Shown piece by piece: positions 8,217 to 16,572 of a stretch of 64,000 nt of DNA. The position numbers were made by a program, and so were the translations under genes. Where the stretch lies: NCBI GenBank assembly GCA_913777465.1, contig CAJYRQ010000037.1:1-64000 (forward strand), read 5' to 3'. How positions within the stretch are numbered: the stretch's first letter is position 1; each line of letters starts with the position of its first letter. The stretch comes from an uncultured Chryseobacterium sp. GTDB taxonomy: Bacteria; Bacteroidota; Bacteroidia; Flavobacteriales; Weeksellaceae. Below the pieces are notes generated by a model. That model made no database searches. It saw only the letters and a list, made by a program, of their open reading frames with translations, and was not told where the DNA came from.

Positions 8217-9440
8217 ATGAATAAAATTTTAGTTTTTCTATTGCTGATTTCCTCTGCTGTACAGGCACAGAACATAAACTTTTCCGTCTTGGAAAAAGAG
8301 ATTTATCATAATAACCAACAGGGAAAACATGATCAGTCTCAAAAGATGCTTCTTAAAATCTTAGATGGTAAAAATATTGACCTTAAAGAAGAGGTCACCG
8401 TAAACTTTCTTCTGGCAAGTACCTTCCGCAGCCTTAATGATTATCCCACAACGGTAAAATATCTGGATAAAAGCATGGAACTGGCCAAAGACCTTCCTGA
8501 TACGGAGGATTCTTTGCGGATGCGTATAAAGGCTGAAACGGCTTTTAATTATTTTGATCATCATAAGTATACAGAGTCCGGTAAAATAATGCAGGATATT
8601 GTGCGGCTGAATTTCCGGAATATAGATCCGGTAGACAAAGCTTATATTATTATGCAGACGGCTTACTTAAAATATCTGAAAAAAGATTTTTCCGCTTCCG
8701 ACAGGATGTATGAAGAGAGCCTGACGATTCTCAAGCAGGTATCACCCTGCAACCAGCCTGTGGTCTTAGTGAAAAAAATGCAGCTGTACGGTGAATTGAA
8801 CAAGATGGATTCGGTACGCAGCATTTATGAAAAATCTATTGCCATTGCCGGTAAATGCTCGATTCTTAAATATAAAATTTATGCTACGGAAGAGCTTCTG
8901 GAAATTTATAAAAAAAGAGAGGATGCCGGAAAAGTTTTTCAATATGTAAAGATTCTGGATTCTCTGAGGAATAAGGACAACAGGGAAGCCCGGCTTTCCA
9001 AAATGCAGATCGATAATCAGAAAGACCTTAAGAAAGAAGATATCGAAGAAGAAAAGGGTTTTTTCTGGAAAAGTATTCTTCTGGAAGTTTCAGCACTCGG
9101 CCTGCTCATTGCCGGATTTGTTTTTTACCGCCGGTCCCTGAAATATAAAAAGGAACATTCCGGAATCAATACCGGTTTTCAGCAGATAAAAGAAAAGCAG
9201 ATGACTGCCGACGAAAATCATACGAAAGAAGAAGATCCGGAGCTGCATGAAAATAAGCTTACCGGCCGGCAGAAGGAGCTTCTGGAACTTATGGCTAAAG
9301 GCCTTTCCAACAAAGAAATTGCCGGGAAGCTGTTTATCTCCGAAAACACGGTAAAGTACCATATCAAAAACATTTACCTTGCCTTAGGGCTAAAAGACAG
9401 GAAAGAATTGTTTATGAAGATCGCTTCGAAAAATAAATAG
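8217..9440 (+). CDS. Membrane-anchored TPR protein with C-terminal LuxR-type HTH
   Basis: This is a 407-residue protein. A signal peptide (residues 1-17, ending AVQAQ) precedes a helical TPR-like region at about 30-260, presumably in the periplasm. A transmembrane helix follows at about 282-305 (SILLEVSALGLLIAGFVFY). A cytoplasmic linker leads to a LuxR/FixJ-type HTH at 348-400 (LTGRQKELLELMAKGLSNKE, then the recognition helix ISENTVKYHIKNI). This layout suggests a one-component sensor that reads an envelope signal and binds DNA at the membrane. There is no receiver domain. Its target may be the neighbouring protease promoter with the paired palindromes, but this is only proximity. Confidence 0.85.
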   Translation: MNKILVFLLLISSAVQAQNINFSVLEKEIYHNNQQGKHDQSQKMLLKILDGKNIDLKEEVTVNFLLASTFRSLNDYPTTVKYLDKSMELAKDLPDTEDSLRMRIKAETAFNYFDHHKYTESGKIMQDIVRLNFRNIDPVDKAYIIMQTAYLKYLKKDFSASDRMYEESLTILKQVSPCNQPVVLVKKMQLYGELNKMDSVRSIYEKSIAIAGKCSILKYKIYATEELLEIYKKREDAGKVFQYVKILDSLRNKDNREARLSKMQIDNQKDLKKEDIEEEKGFFWKSILLEVSALGLLIAGFVFYRRSLKYKKEHSGINTGFQQIKEKQMTADENHTKEEDPELHENKLTGRQKELLELMAKGLSNKEIAGKLFISENTVKYHIKNIYLALGLKDRKELFMKIASKNK

Positions 9441-9480
9441 TTTGTAAATTAATTTGAATTCCAAATAAAGCAGGAGGAAA

Positions 9481-9513
9481 AGGCTGGAAGAGGGAAGCCG
9501 GATGCTGGAAGTT
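9481..9513 (+). repeat. Dispersed intergenic repeat, copy 1
   Basis: Thirty-three bases starting AGGCTGGAAGAGGGAAGC match 48141-48173 at 29 of 33 positions. Both copies are intergenic. This looks like a dispersed non-coding repeat of the genome. Confidence 0.55.
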
Positions 9514-9596
9514 TCTTTGGAGAATGAAGTCAAGTTACGCATAACAGCGTAATCATCTGTGAAAATCTGCGAATCTGTAGGGAATAATAAAACATA

Positions 9597-9624
9597 AAAA
9601 CCTCAAAGCTTACTATGAGGTTTT
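9597..9624. terminator. Bidirectional hairpin between the LuxR and DUF4407 genes
   Basis: The arms AAAACCTCA and TGAGGTTTT (9 bp) enclose a 10-nt loop. T-rich sequence lies on both sides, between two converging genes. Confidence 0.65.
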
Positions 9625-9655
9625 AATTGAAATATGATCGTCTTTACTATAAAGA

Positions 9656-10726
9656 TTATTTGCCGAGATTATCCTTAAAATCATCAATCCGGAAATCCGT
9701 CAGGGCATTTCCTTTTTCTACCTTTTCCTTGGTATACAGGCGGAAATCGTTTTCGGTTTTTTCCAAAAGGTAATCGTAAGGCCCGACATGGGAAATCAGT
9801 TTTACGAGTACCGGCGAAATTTCAAGGCAGATGAAAAGCCCCATGATAAAAGTGGCTGCCAGACCTATGATGGCAGAGTTTTTACCCAGTTCGTCCAGTG
9901 CCTGCAGCCTTGCGGCAAAGCCGTTGAATTTATCTTCAAACGTTTCCGTAGATTTTCTTTCCGTTTCAAGATTGGTATAGACTTTTGAAATCTCCTTATC
10001 CAGATATTCCAGGCGGGGTGCGGCCTGCTGCCTGTAGTTTTCGAGATCCTGCCGGCGTTGTTCTTTCAGTTCCTGCTTACGCTTGGCATTGGGTCCGAAG
10101 CCTTCTTTTCCGCTGGTCAGACCGGATTGTTTTCCCAGGATTTCTTTTTCCAGCTCCACCGATGCAGAGTCGTATGATTTCTGATAACCGGCAATCTTAT
10201 CGGCAATCTGTTTCTTTTCGGTTTCAAAAGGGCCGCTCTGCTGAAGGATCCTGCCGCTCATTTCGCCCTGAAGCTGTTTTTTGTTTCTCTGGATAATGGT
10301 GTTCAGCTGCTTGTTCACTTCTTTCTCGAAAATTTTAAGCTCCAGAGGTTTGGAAATAATAATCCCAAGAAAAGTAGCCAGAATCAATCTTGGAATGGCC
10401 ATCAGTACCTGATTCCACCAGGTTCCCGTTTTTTTGATGGAAGATACGATATAGCGGTCCAGGTTGAAGATCATCAGTCCCCATAAAATCCCGAAGCCGA
10501 TAGCCGTCCAGATGTCATCAAATACCGTATACATGGCGTATCCCGCAGAAAGTGTTGCGAAAACGGCGGTGAAAAGGACAATGCCGCCGATACCTGCGAA
10601 TTTATTCCATTCGCTTGGCGTTTTCCTTAAAATATGGATGTTCCCTCCGGAGCAGACCATCAGAAGCTTCTGGAACCAATTGATGTTATGATTCGTTTGA
10701 TTTATAGTTTGTTGGTTGTTTTTCAT
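9656..10726 (-). CDS. DUF4407 family membrane protein
   Basis: This 356-residue membrane protein has three hydrophobic helices near the N-terminus (about 40-63, 70-90 and 104-125). A long, charged, probably coiled-coil region follows at about 130-275, and a fourth helix lies near 285-312 (IIGLAATFIMGLFICLEI). This order and the phrase LMVCSGGNIHILRK are typical of DUF4407 proteins, whose function is unknown. The start is the ATG at 10726. A TTG further upstream at 10744 lies inside the -7 box TACCTTTG and cannot be the start. The gene is monocistronic and is transcribed towards the LuxR regulator gene. Confidence 0.85.
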   Translation of the reverse strand: MKNNQQTINQTNHNINWFQKLLMVCSGGNIHILRKTPSEWNKFAGIGGIVLFTAVFATLSAGYAMYTVFDDIWTAIGFGILWGLMIFNLDRYIVSSIKKTGTWWNQVLMAIPRLILATFLGIIISKPLELKIFEKEVNKQLNTIIQRNKKQLQGEMSGRILQQSGPFETEKKQIADKIAGYQKSYDSASVELEKEILGKQSGLTSGKEGFGPNAKRKQELKEQRRQDLENYRQQAAPRLEYLDKEISKVYTNLETERKSTETFEDKFNGFAARLQALDELGKNSAIIGLAATFIMGLFICLEISPVLVKLISHVGPYDYLLEKTENDFRLYTKEKVEKGNALTDFRIDDFKDNLGK

Positions 10727-10741
10727 GACAGAAAATTTATA

Positions 10742-10749
10742 CAAAGGTA
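10742..10749 (-). promoter_or_regulatory. -7 box of the DUF4407 gene
   Basis: TACCTTTG on the minus strand ends 15 nt before the ATG at 10726. It rules out upstream start codons. Confidence 0.65.
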
Positions 10750-10896
10750 CTAACTAAAATCCATACCAATGTAAAAGATAGTATTATGTTTTACCAAGTA
10801 TGTAAGCTGTTTATGTTATTTAATTGTTAATCAGGTGATTAAATTTATTAAAGAAAATATTATTATCTTTAAGTAACAATCATTAAAAATTTAAAT

Positions 10897-11307
10897 ATGA
10901 AAAATGCAATCAGTCTTTCTCTGGTATGCCTTGGTTTGGCTCTCACTTCATGTAAAAAGGAAAACAAAATTGATGATGATCTTAAGGAAGTAGCGGCGAA
11001 TATTAACAAAACCACACCGCAGGTTCTGGCCGATGGTGTCCGCCTTGACAGTGTTTCGGCACAGCCCGGGAAAATTTTCAGGTACAATTATACTTTAACG
11101 GATGATGCCAGGGAAGGAGTAAGTCCGGAGCAGATCGAAGTTTTCAAGACTTCAGCCAAAGAAGGTGCCCTGCGGGTCATTAAAACCTCTCCTGAGATTA
11201 AGGAATTCCGGGATAATGATGTAACGATGGTCTACACTTATTATGATAATACAGGTAAAAAAATGACCGATTTTAAAATTGCACCGGAAGAATACAAAAC
11301 AAAATAA
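10897..11307 (+). CDS. Small lipoprotein of unknown function
   Basis: This 136-residue protein has a lipoprotein signal peptide with lipobox Cys19 (LGLALTSC), followed by a Lys/Glu-rich linker. The mature part is short and polar. It contains the phrases LADGVRLDSVSAQPGKIFRY and VTMVYTYYDNTGKKM, suggesting a small beta-rich domain. I do not recognise a family with certainty. A weak -7-like box TATCTTTA lies upstream, near 10864. A long hairpin terminator follows, shared with the converging ruvC gene. It is probably anchored in the cell envelope. Confidence 0.75.
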   Translation: MKNAISLSLVCLGLALTSCKKENKIDDDLKEVAANINKTTPQVLADGVRLDSVSAQPGKIFRYNYTLTDDAREGVSPEQIEVFKTSAKEGALRVIKTSPEIKEFRDNDVTMVYTYYDNTGKKMTDFKIAPEEYKTK

Positions 11308-11327
11308 ATTCCTGCAAATAATAACAA

Positions 11328-11360
11328 ATCCCGCAAATGGTACATTCTGCGGGATCTTTT
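11328..11360. terminator. Long hairpin terminator between the lipoprotein gene and ruvC
   Basis: The stem ATCCCGCA / TGCGGGAT continues as AATG / CATT around a GTA loop with one bulged base. It runs into CTTTTT on the plus strand. Confidence 0.75.
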
Positions 11361-11914
11361 TATTTTAAACGTCCGGGGTTCTGCTTCAGGAAACTTTCCC
11401 AGCCCGTATAAGATTTGGTATCGGCAATCGTTCCTGAATTGAAATGATGGCAGACCGCTACGGCCAGACCATCGGAAGCATCCAGGTATTTGGTGGGGAA
11501 TTCTTTCAGCTTAAAAAGACTCTGCAGCATTCCGGCCACCTGTTCCTTGCTGGCATTTCCATTGCCGGTAATGGCCATCTTGATCTTTTTCGGGGAATAT
11601 TCCGTAATCGGGATATTCCGGTACAGGCTGGCAGCCATCGCCACGCCCTGAGCCCGTCCCAGCTTCAGCATACTCTGTACGTTTTTACCATAAAACGGAG
11701 CTTCCAGCGCGACTTCATCCGGATGGAATTCATCAATCAGCGCCAGGGTCTTATCAAAAATATATTTGAGCTTGGTTTCGTGGTTCGGATATTTATTGAG
11801 CAACAGTTCATGAATGGATACCATTTCCATTTTGCCTTTTTTTACGGAAATAATCCCAAAACCCATCACCGTCGTTCCCGGGTCGATCCCTAAAATAATC
11901 TTCTCTGCAATCAT
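11360..11914 (-). CDS. ruvC: Holliday junction resolvase RuvC (crossover junction endodeoxyribonuclease)
   Basis: RuvC cleaves Holliday junctions together with RuvAB during recombination repair. This 184-residue protein has the RNase H-like fold with acidic catalytic residues in order: Asp11 in GIDPGTT, Glu71 in ALEAPFY, and Asp145/Asp148 in LDASDGLAVAVCH, with His156 close by. The length is normal for the family. The -7 box TATCTTTG on the minus strand ends only 5 nt before the ATG, so the mRNA is probably almost leaderless. The gene is divergent from the PadR operon and is not next to ruvA or ruvB here. Confidence 0.95.
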   Translation of the reverse strand: MIAEKIILGIDPGTTVMGFGIISVKKGKMEMVSIHELLLNKYPNHETKLKYIFDKTLALIDEFHPDEVALEAPFYGKNVQSMLKLGRAQGVAMAASLYRNIPITEYSPKKIKMAITGNGNASKEQVAGMLQSLFKLKEFPTKYLDASDGLAVAVCHHFNSGTIADTKSYTGWESFLKQNPGRLK

Positions 11915-11919
11915 TGCGT

Positions 11920-11927
11920 CAAAGATA
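11920..11927 (-). promoter_or_regulatory. -7 box of ruvC
   Basis: TATCTTTG on the minus strand lies 5 nt from the ruvC ATG, predicting a very short or absent 5' leader. Confidence 0.6.
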
Positions 11928-12030
11928 AGGCTTTCTGAATTTCTTTATCAGAATATTTTCAACTAAGAAACTAGTTGTTTGGTTTGATTGTTAAAAGTCA
12001 GATAAATCCAATACATAAGAAAATTATGCA

Positions 12031-12038
12031 TATATTTG
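12031..12038 (+). promoter_or_regulatory. -7 box of the PadR operon
   Basis: TATATTTG ends 6 nt before the ATG at 12045. It contains an in-frame TTG (12036) that cannot be the start codon. Confidence 0.6.
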
Positions 12039-12044
12039 CAAGGT

Positions 12045-12383
12045 ATGAAAGATTTGATATTGAAGAAGAACAGTCTTTATAAAGGAACCCTGCAAAACAT
12101 CATTCTAAAGCTGCTTGCCAAAGAAGTGAAGATGTATGGGTACCAGATCACTCAGCGGGCAAAAGAACTAACCCAGGGTGAGCTTGAAATGACGGAAGGT
12201 GCCCTTTATCCTCTTTTGCATAAGCTGGAAGCGGAAGGGATGATTGCTTCCGAAATACAGAAGATCAATGGGAGGGACCGTAAATATTACCTCTTAACTG
12301 ACAAAGGAAAAAGGCAGCAGGCGGTTCAGGAAGAGGAAATGAAAAGTTATCTAACCCATCTAAATACGATTTTTAATATATGA
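12045..12383 (+). CDS. PadR-family transcriptional regulator
   Basis: This 112-residue winged-helix regulator has the PadR pattern: YKGTLQNIILKLL, then YGYQITQRAKELT, then the conserved MTEGALYPLLHKLEAEGMI, and the wing GRDRKYYLLTDKGKR. PadR proteins act as small dimeric repressors, often of neighbouring membrane-protein genes. The start at 12045 is set by the -7 box just upstream. Its stop overlaps the start of the next gene by 4 nt (ATGA), so the operon is translationally coupled. The operon continues with two related membrane proteins. The likely role is autoregulation of this three-gene unit. Confidence 0.92.
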   Translation: MKDLILKKNSLYKGTLQNIILKLLAKEVKMYGYQITQRAKELTQGELEMTEGALYPLLHKLEAEGMIASEIQKINGRDRKYYLLTDKGKRQQAVQEEEMKSYLTHLNTIFNI

Positions 12384-12997
12384 TATCATCAGACCAGGAA
12401 AACCAGATTAACATTTATCTTCTCTCAAGAAAATTATCTCCGCAAATAATGGCAGAAGTTAAGGATCATTTTATAATGCAGATCACCGGCTTAACGGAAA
12501 ACGGGGATGTTAGTTTTCAGGAAGCATTTTTAGCAGCCCGTATCAGCTGGCAGAAAGAACTTGAAATGGTAAAGGCCGACTTTTTCTCTTTCCGTAAAAT
12601 AGCAAGAATAGAGAAAGAGCTTTTGCAGACAAGATTTAATAAAATGACCCTTACGGCAGTGCTCGTTTCATTGATCGCGGCCGGAATCTATTTATTTTCA
12701 GGTGAAATATATTATTGCTTCCAGGTTTTTGCCTTGGTTTTATTTATATCGATCATAATATTCGGGATTGTTTCCGGAAAAATAAAATTTATTGAATACC
12801 AGCGGATCAGCTTTCATCCGCTGATTATAAGAAACATTATCCTGGGGATGATTATTTTTCCGGTAGGATGTTATTTCACGGGAGAATTTGAATTCTGGAA
12901 ACCGGTCTGCAACCAGCTGCTTCTCTTTTATTCGGTGACGATACAGATTCAGCTGCTTTATTTCAGAATCAAAAAAGTTAATGTTCTTGTCCAATAA
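12380..12997 (+). CDS. Membrane protein of the PadR operon, first of two sister genes
   Basis: This 205-residue protein has a soluble N-terminal domain of about 85 residues and several hydrophobic helices after it (MTLTAVLVSLIAAGIYLF, VFALVLFISIIIFGIV, IIRNIILGMIIFPVGCYF, LLLFYSVTIQIQLLYF). Its N-terminal domain pairs with that of the next gene: QENQINIYLLSRKLSPQIMA against HEQAITDYLILHQLPLDILL, and both continue EVKDH. The N-terminal domain resembles the short helical prefix seen on membrane proteins that travel with PadR regulators. It overlaps padR by 4 nt. Function is unknown. No transport or enzyme motif is visible. Confidence 0.75.
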   Translation: MISSDQENQINIYLLSRKLSPQIMAEVKDHFIMQITGLTENGDVSFQEAFLAARISWQKELEMVKADFFSFRKIARIEKELLQTRFNKMTLTAVLVSLIAAGIYLFSGEIYYCFQVFALVLFISIIIFGIVSGKIKFIEYQRISFHPLIIRNIILGMIIFPVGCYFTGEFEFWKPVCNQLLLFYSVTIQIQLLYFRIKKVNVLVQ

Positions 12998-13017
12998 ACT
13001 TCAAAATACCGTTACCC

Positions 13018-13737
13018 ATGTTTTCACAACAACATGAGCAGGCCATCACCGATTATTTAATTCTTCATCAGCTTCCACTGGATATCCTGCTGGAAGTAAA
13101 AGATCACATGATGTCCCAAATTGCGGATATTCAGACTGAAGAAAATATAAATTTTGAGAAGGCTTTCCATAAGACACAGAAACTCTGGGAGAGTGAATTC
13201 CGGATGACGAAGTATTCCGTTTTTTATGCAGAAGAAATCCCGGTCATTGTAAAAAAAATCGTCAGCGCCAGGAATAATAGCCTGCTGAAAAAATCAGTTC
13301 TTTTTGGACTGGTTTCGTTAGCCATGACATTCGCTTTTATTTTCCTGGCAAACGATACAGATCAATATACGGATCTTTTCAGGATACAGAACGGATTTTT
13401 TATTGTTGTTCCCATCATAATCTGGGCCTTCAATTACAGAATGCTGAAGTATATCAGATATGACAATAAATACAAGGGAAAACTGTTCTACACCATGTAT
13501 CAGCAAAACGCGGCTCTTACACTTTCAATGATCGGACTCATGGCACAGATTATTGTGAAAGAAGGAAAATATTCGTACCTGTTTTTCAGGGAGCACAATT
13601 ACAGCGAAATCGGATATGTGTTGGTAACATTGCTTCTGCCTTATTTTGTGCAGGTAATGATTATTTTTGTGATGCTGAGCTTTTTCGGGCATAAGAAAGC
13701 GATAGTTCGGGTAGAAAGGTTTCTCAATCCAGGATAA
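13018..13737 (+). CDS. Membrane protein of the PadR operon, second sister gene
   Basis: This 239-residue protein lies 20 bp after its sister gene. The N-terminal 85 residues share the pattern EVKDHMMSQIADIQTEENIN with the sister copy. Four to five hydrophobic segments follow (SVLFGLVSLAMTFAFIFLA, IQNGFFIVVPIIIWAF, AALTLSMIGLMAQIIV, IGYVLVTLLLPYFVQVMIIF). The two proteins have diverged a good deal, so they may form a heteromer. The gene ends 1 bp before the end of the converging serine hydrolase gene, leaving no room for a separate terminator. Function is unknown. Confidence 0.75.
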   Translation: MFSQQHEQAITDYLILHQLPLDILLEVKDHMMSQIADIQTEENINFEKAFHKTQKLWESEFRMTKYSVFYAEEIPVIVKKIVSARNNSLLKKSVLFGLVSLAMTFAFIFLANDTDQYTDLFRIQNGFFIVVPIIIWAFNYRMLKYIRYDNKYKGKLFYTMYQQNAALTLSMIGLMAQIIVKEGKYSYLFFREHNYSEIGYVLVTLLLPYFVQVMIIFVMLSFFGHKKAIVRVERFLNPG

Positions 13738-13738
13738 A

Positions 13739-14890
13739 TCACATTTTCATTTGTTTTTGTTTGTCAGCATCCATTGAGGATAGGATATTTTCAAGATCAT
13801 CCGCAATGCTTTTAATTTCAGCGTGGGGCCTGAAGATAGATCCTTTGCCTTTTTCTTCATCAGCAATATTTGATAAAATGATAACCGAAGTTTTTGTTTT
13901 GGGATAAAAGATATTTAGTGAAGGTGATCCTTTAACATAACCGCTATGAAAAAATGCATCGGGCTTTCCGGTGTTCGCCATGATCCCGTATCCATAGCCC
14001 ATCTTTCCAAAAATAGGGTGATGCCTCTCAGCGCTCTTCGCCTCAAATTTTCTGAGGGTTTCATTGTTCAGTATTTTTCCGCCGTAAAGCGCACTGTTCC
14101 ACTGATGAAGATCCACAATGGTCGATAAAACCCCGCCTGCGGGAATCCCGATGGCTTTGCTGCCCAGCCTTTCGGGCATATTCTTTACCTTCTCGTACAC
14201 TTTACCGTTACCCAGATAAGCCCCGGCAAAATTTTCTTCCGTATTTTTAAATGAAGTTCCCGTAAAAGAGTGATCCATGCCTGCTTTCTTAAATAATTCA
14301 GACATATTTTCGTCAAATGGTTTGCCCGTGACCTTTTCCACAACTTTTCCCAAGACATTAAATCCGTCATTGGAATAAAGGAAGTCCGTACCGCTTTTAA
14401 AACGGAGTTTTTCACCCATTATATTCAGTCCTGACGTATGATTTAAAAGTTGGTGAATGGTGATATTTTCATAAGTCTTGTGCCGGAATTCAGGCAGGTA
14501 TTTTGAAACTTTATCCTCTACATTCAATTTTCCCTGCTCCATCTGAAGCAGGATAAGGGCAGCTGTAAACTGTTTGCTCACAGATCCTATGGCAAAAATC
14601 GTACGGTCATCGATTCTAACCTGATTTCTGAAGTCCGAAAATCCCTGATTTCTTCTGTACAGCTCAACGGAATCTTTAAAAACGGCTACAGTTCCATTAA
14701 ACTGATATTTTTTAAAAACAGAATCAATTTGATTTTTAAGAAGGCTTTTTTCGAAAATAATAACCGTGCTGTCAATAATTGCTTGTTTATCGACCGTAGC
14801 GGTTCTGGTTTCCTGATGATTTTGCTTACAGGAAATTAACAGGGATAGAAAATAAATTATAAAGAAGCTGGAAAAGGTTTTTTTAAGCAT
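13739..14890 (-). CDS. Serine hydrolase of the beta-lactamase / class C-like family, lipoprotein
   Basis: This 383-residue protein has a lipoprotein signal peptide (Cys21, LISC). The beta-lactamase-like fold shows the nucleophile motif SVSK at 103-106 (SxxK), the second motif YSN at 172-174, and HSG in the C-terminal part (FFHSGYVKG), which replaces the KTG triad. This is typical of class C-like esterases and D-alanyl-D-alanine peptidases, which are often not true beta-lactamases. The substrate may be peptidoglycan peptides or an ester. It ends 1 bp from the converging PadR-operon gene. The ligase-like gene upstream on the same strand is 66 bp away and may be co-transcribed. Confidence 0.88.
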   Translation of the reverse strand: MLKKTFSSFFIIYFLSLLISCKQNHQETRTATVDKQAIIDSTVIIFEKSLLKNQIDSVFKKYQFNGTVAVFKDSVELYRRNQGFSDFRNQVRIDDRTIFAIGSVSKQFTAALILLQMEQGKLNVEDKVSKYLPEFRHKTYENITIHQLLNHTSGLNIMGEKLRFKSGTDFLYSNDGFNVLGKVVEKVTGKPFDENMSELFKKAGMDHSFTGTSFKNTEENFAGAYLGNGKVYEKVKNMPERLGSKAIGIPAGGVLSTIVDLHQWNSALYGGKILNNETLRKFEAKSAERHHPIFGKMGYGYGIMANTGKPDAFFHSGYVKGSPSLNIFYPKTKTSVIILSNIADEEKGKGSIFRPHAEIKSIADDLENILSSMDADKQKQMKM

Positions 14891-14956
14891 TTATTGTTTT
14901 TCATTTTTAAGCAATATGCATGCCTTAAGGAAAACCATTTTAGGTTTACTTTCTCG

Positions 14957-15667
14957 TTATTTTTCCGTCAGATCACAGAACCAGAACACATAGTCGCTAC
15001 TACCTTCATCAGTGCCAGATTTGGGTTTCGGATAAGTTTTCCTTACCGTTTCTCCGATTTCAAACTCGATGGGACTTTTAAAAATAGGTCCTTCATAAGT
15101 AAAAGTATGAAATTCACCGTTTTCTCCGCAGGGATCTACATTTTCCGGTAAATCCTTAATAAAATCCTGATCAATGATTCTTCCCGCAAAGCTTCTGTCC
15201 AGATACGTCTCATTAACGCAGGTAACAATAGTTTTAAAACCAAGATCCAGAAATTCATGGATGAGGTCTGGCGTATTGATCTTCCACAAAGGAAAAACAC
15301 CGTGCATTCCGGCTGCTTCCAGCTGATCTTCCCTGTATTTCCTCAGATCTTCCAGGAAAATATCCCCGAAAACCGAATGCGTAATGCCTTGGTCTTTGAA
15401 TTCATTCATAGTCCTAAGCATGAGCGCCTGGTATTCTTCCATCGAAGGTTCTTCCGGAAGTTCCAGCTTTACCAGAGGCAACCCTAAACTTTCCGCCTGC
15501 GTTTCCAGCAGTGAAACGGGTACCCCGTGCATGGAAATTCTCCGAAATTTTTTATTTATGCTCGTCAGAAGGGAAGTGATTTCAAACCGGTCTTCCTGTA
15601 AAATCTTATAGAGGGCCAGGGCGGAATCTTTTCCGCTGCTCCAGTTAAAAATGGCTTTGGGTTTCAT
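14957..15667 (-). CDS. Diphthine--ammonia ligase family ATP-binding protein
   Basis: This 236-residue cytoplasmic protein belongs to the ATP_bind_4 / adenine nucleotide alpha-hydrolase group. It has the PP-loop motif FNWSSGKDSALALYKIL at residues 7-23, and the family phrases HGVPVSLLETQAESLGLPL, VFGDIFLEDLRKYRE and GVFPLWKINT. In eukaryotes this family amidates diphthine on EF2. Bacteria lack diphthamide, so the bacterial reaction is unknown, though ATP-dependent amide formation is likely. No clear promoter box was found. It could share a transcript with the downstream serine hydrolase. Confidence 0.85.
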   Translation of the reverse strand: MKPKAIFNWSSGKDSALALYKILQEDRFEITSLLTSINKKFRRISMHGVPVSLLETQAESLGLPLVKLELPEEPSMEEYQALMLRTMNEFKDQGITHSVFGDIFLEDLRKYREDQLEAAGMHGVFPLWKINTPDLIHEFLDLGFKTIVTCVNETYLDRSFAGRIIDQDFIKDLPENVDPCGENGEFHTFTYEGPIFKSPIEFEIGETVRKTYPKPKSGTDEGSSDYVFWFCDLTEK

Positions 15668-15694
15668 GTCTTAAACTTGGAAAAAGTTAAATAA

Positions 15695-15726
15695 AAATCC
15701 CGGAACAAATTTATGTTCCGAGATTT
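15695..15726. terminator. Hairpin terminator downstream of the 15743-16408 gene
   Basis: The arms AAATCCCGGAACA and TGTTCCGAGATTT pair with a single mismatch around a 6-nt loop. T-rich tracts flank both sides. Confidence 0.65.
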
Positions 15727-15742
15727 ATATTTTTTTTTAATT

Positions 15743-16408
15743 TTATTTTAAATGTACATTCCTTTCTTCCTCTTTGGCTTTATCTAAAGCTTTCCTTACG
15801 CCTTGTACTGAGTTCTCATAATTATTATCTTTCCATTTTTTAAGTACTTCATTTTTCATATTCATATCAGATAGGACGAGACTTTGATCTGTTAAATTAA
15901 TAAGGCTTGTATTTAAAAAAACATGTGCCATTTTTCCGGTTTCAATCATCCCATAATATGAAATCATGAAGCCATAGTTGACATCTGTTATTAATAGCTC
16001 GTCCACATTGTATTTGTTTTTAAAGCTGCTAAAATCATAACGCGAATATTTTTTACCCTCAGTTCTGGGTCCTTCAAATTTAGGAGCTGTTTTCGGATCA
16101 AATACTTCATCAATGATTACAACTTCTTTACCTCTTGATTTCAATATCTCAGAATATAAACTGATTAATTCTTCTTTAGGTTTAATTCTTTCTCCAATTA
16201 CATTCAGCCCTTCCTGATATTTGTCTCCTGAAGTAACAGCCATATCTAAAAGCCCTTGAGATCCTTCTTTATATTTTGCCGGAGCTCCTGAATTAATTAA
16301 AATACCAACTTTCGAAGGTTGATTCCAATATTCCGGTGTCAAAGCTACTTTTGGAAGACAGCTTGTTAATAAAGTTAATGCTGCAAAAACAAGAAATAAT
16401 TTTTTCAT
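15743..16408 (-). CDS. Lipoprotein of unknown function
   Basis: This 221-residue protein has a lipoprotein signal peptide with Cys17 (LTLLTSC). The mature part is mixed alpha/beta, with VGILINSGAPAKYKEGSQGL near the N-terminus and VDELLITDVNYGFMISYYG in the middle. These suggest a Rossmann-like or GNA1162-like envelope domain, but I cannot place it in a family. The -7 box TAGTTTTG (minus strand, 16435-16428) gives it its own promoter, and a hairpin follows the stop. Confidence 0.75.
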   Translation of the reverse strand: MKKLFLVFAALTLLTSCLPKVALTPEYWNQPSKVGILINSGAPAKYKEGSQGLLDMAVTSGDKYQEGLNVIGERIKPKEELISLYSEILKSRGKEVVIIDEVFDPKTAPKFEGPRTEGKKYSRYDFSSFKNKYNVDELLITDVNYGFMISYYGMIETGKMAHVFLNTSLINLTDQSLVLSDMNMKNEVLKKWKDNNYENSVQGVRKALDKAKEEERNVHLK

Positions 16409-16427
16409 AGTTATTTTAAATTTGGCG

Positions 16428-16435
16428 CAAAACTA
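16428..16435 (-). promoter_or_regulatory. -7 box of the 15743-16408 lipoprotein gene
   Basis: TAGTTTTG on the minus strand lies 19 nt before the ATG at 16408. Confidence 0.5.
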
Positions 16436-16490
16436 TAAAAAACTCTTGAAGGAAAACAGGCTTTGTAAAAAATTAACCTTTTAATAAATA

Positions 16491-16520
16491 AAAACCTCAA
16501 AGAAAATTCTCTGAGGTTTA
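16491..16520 (-). terminator. Terminator after icmF
   Basis: The arms AAACCTCA and TGAGGTTT enclose a 12-nt loop, about 50 nt after the icmF stop. Confidence 0.65.
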
Positions 16521-16572
16521 TTTATAAACTATTGATACGCTTAGTAGTCAATAATTGTCTACGGCACAGCCG

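Noticed and set aside
9656-16408. Possible prophage or mobile island
   Set aside because: No integrase, transposase, phage structural gene or attachment site was found. The genes are of mixed chromosomal type.
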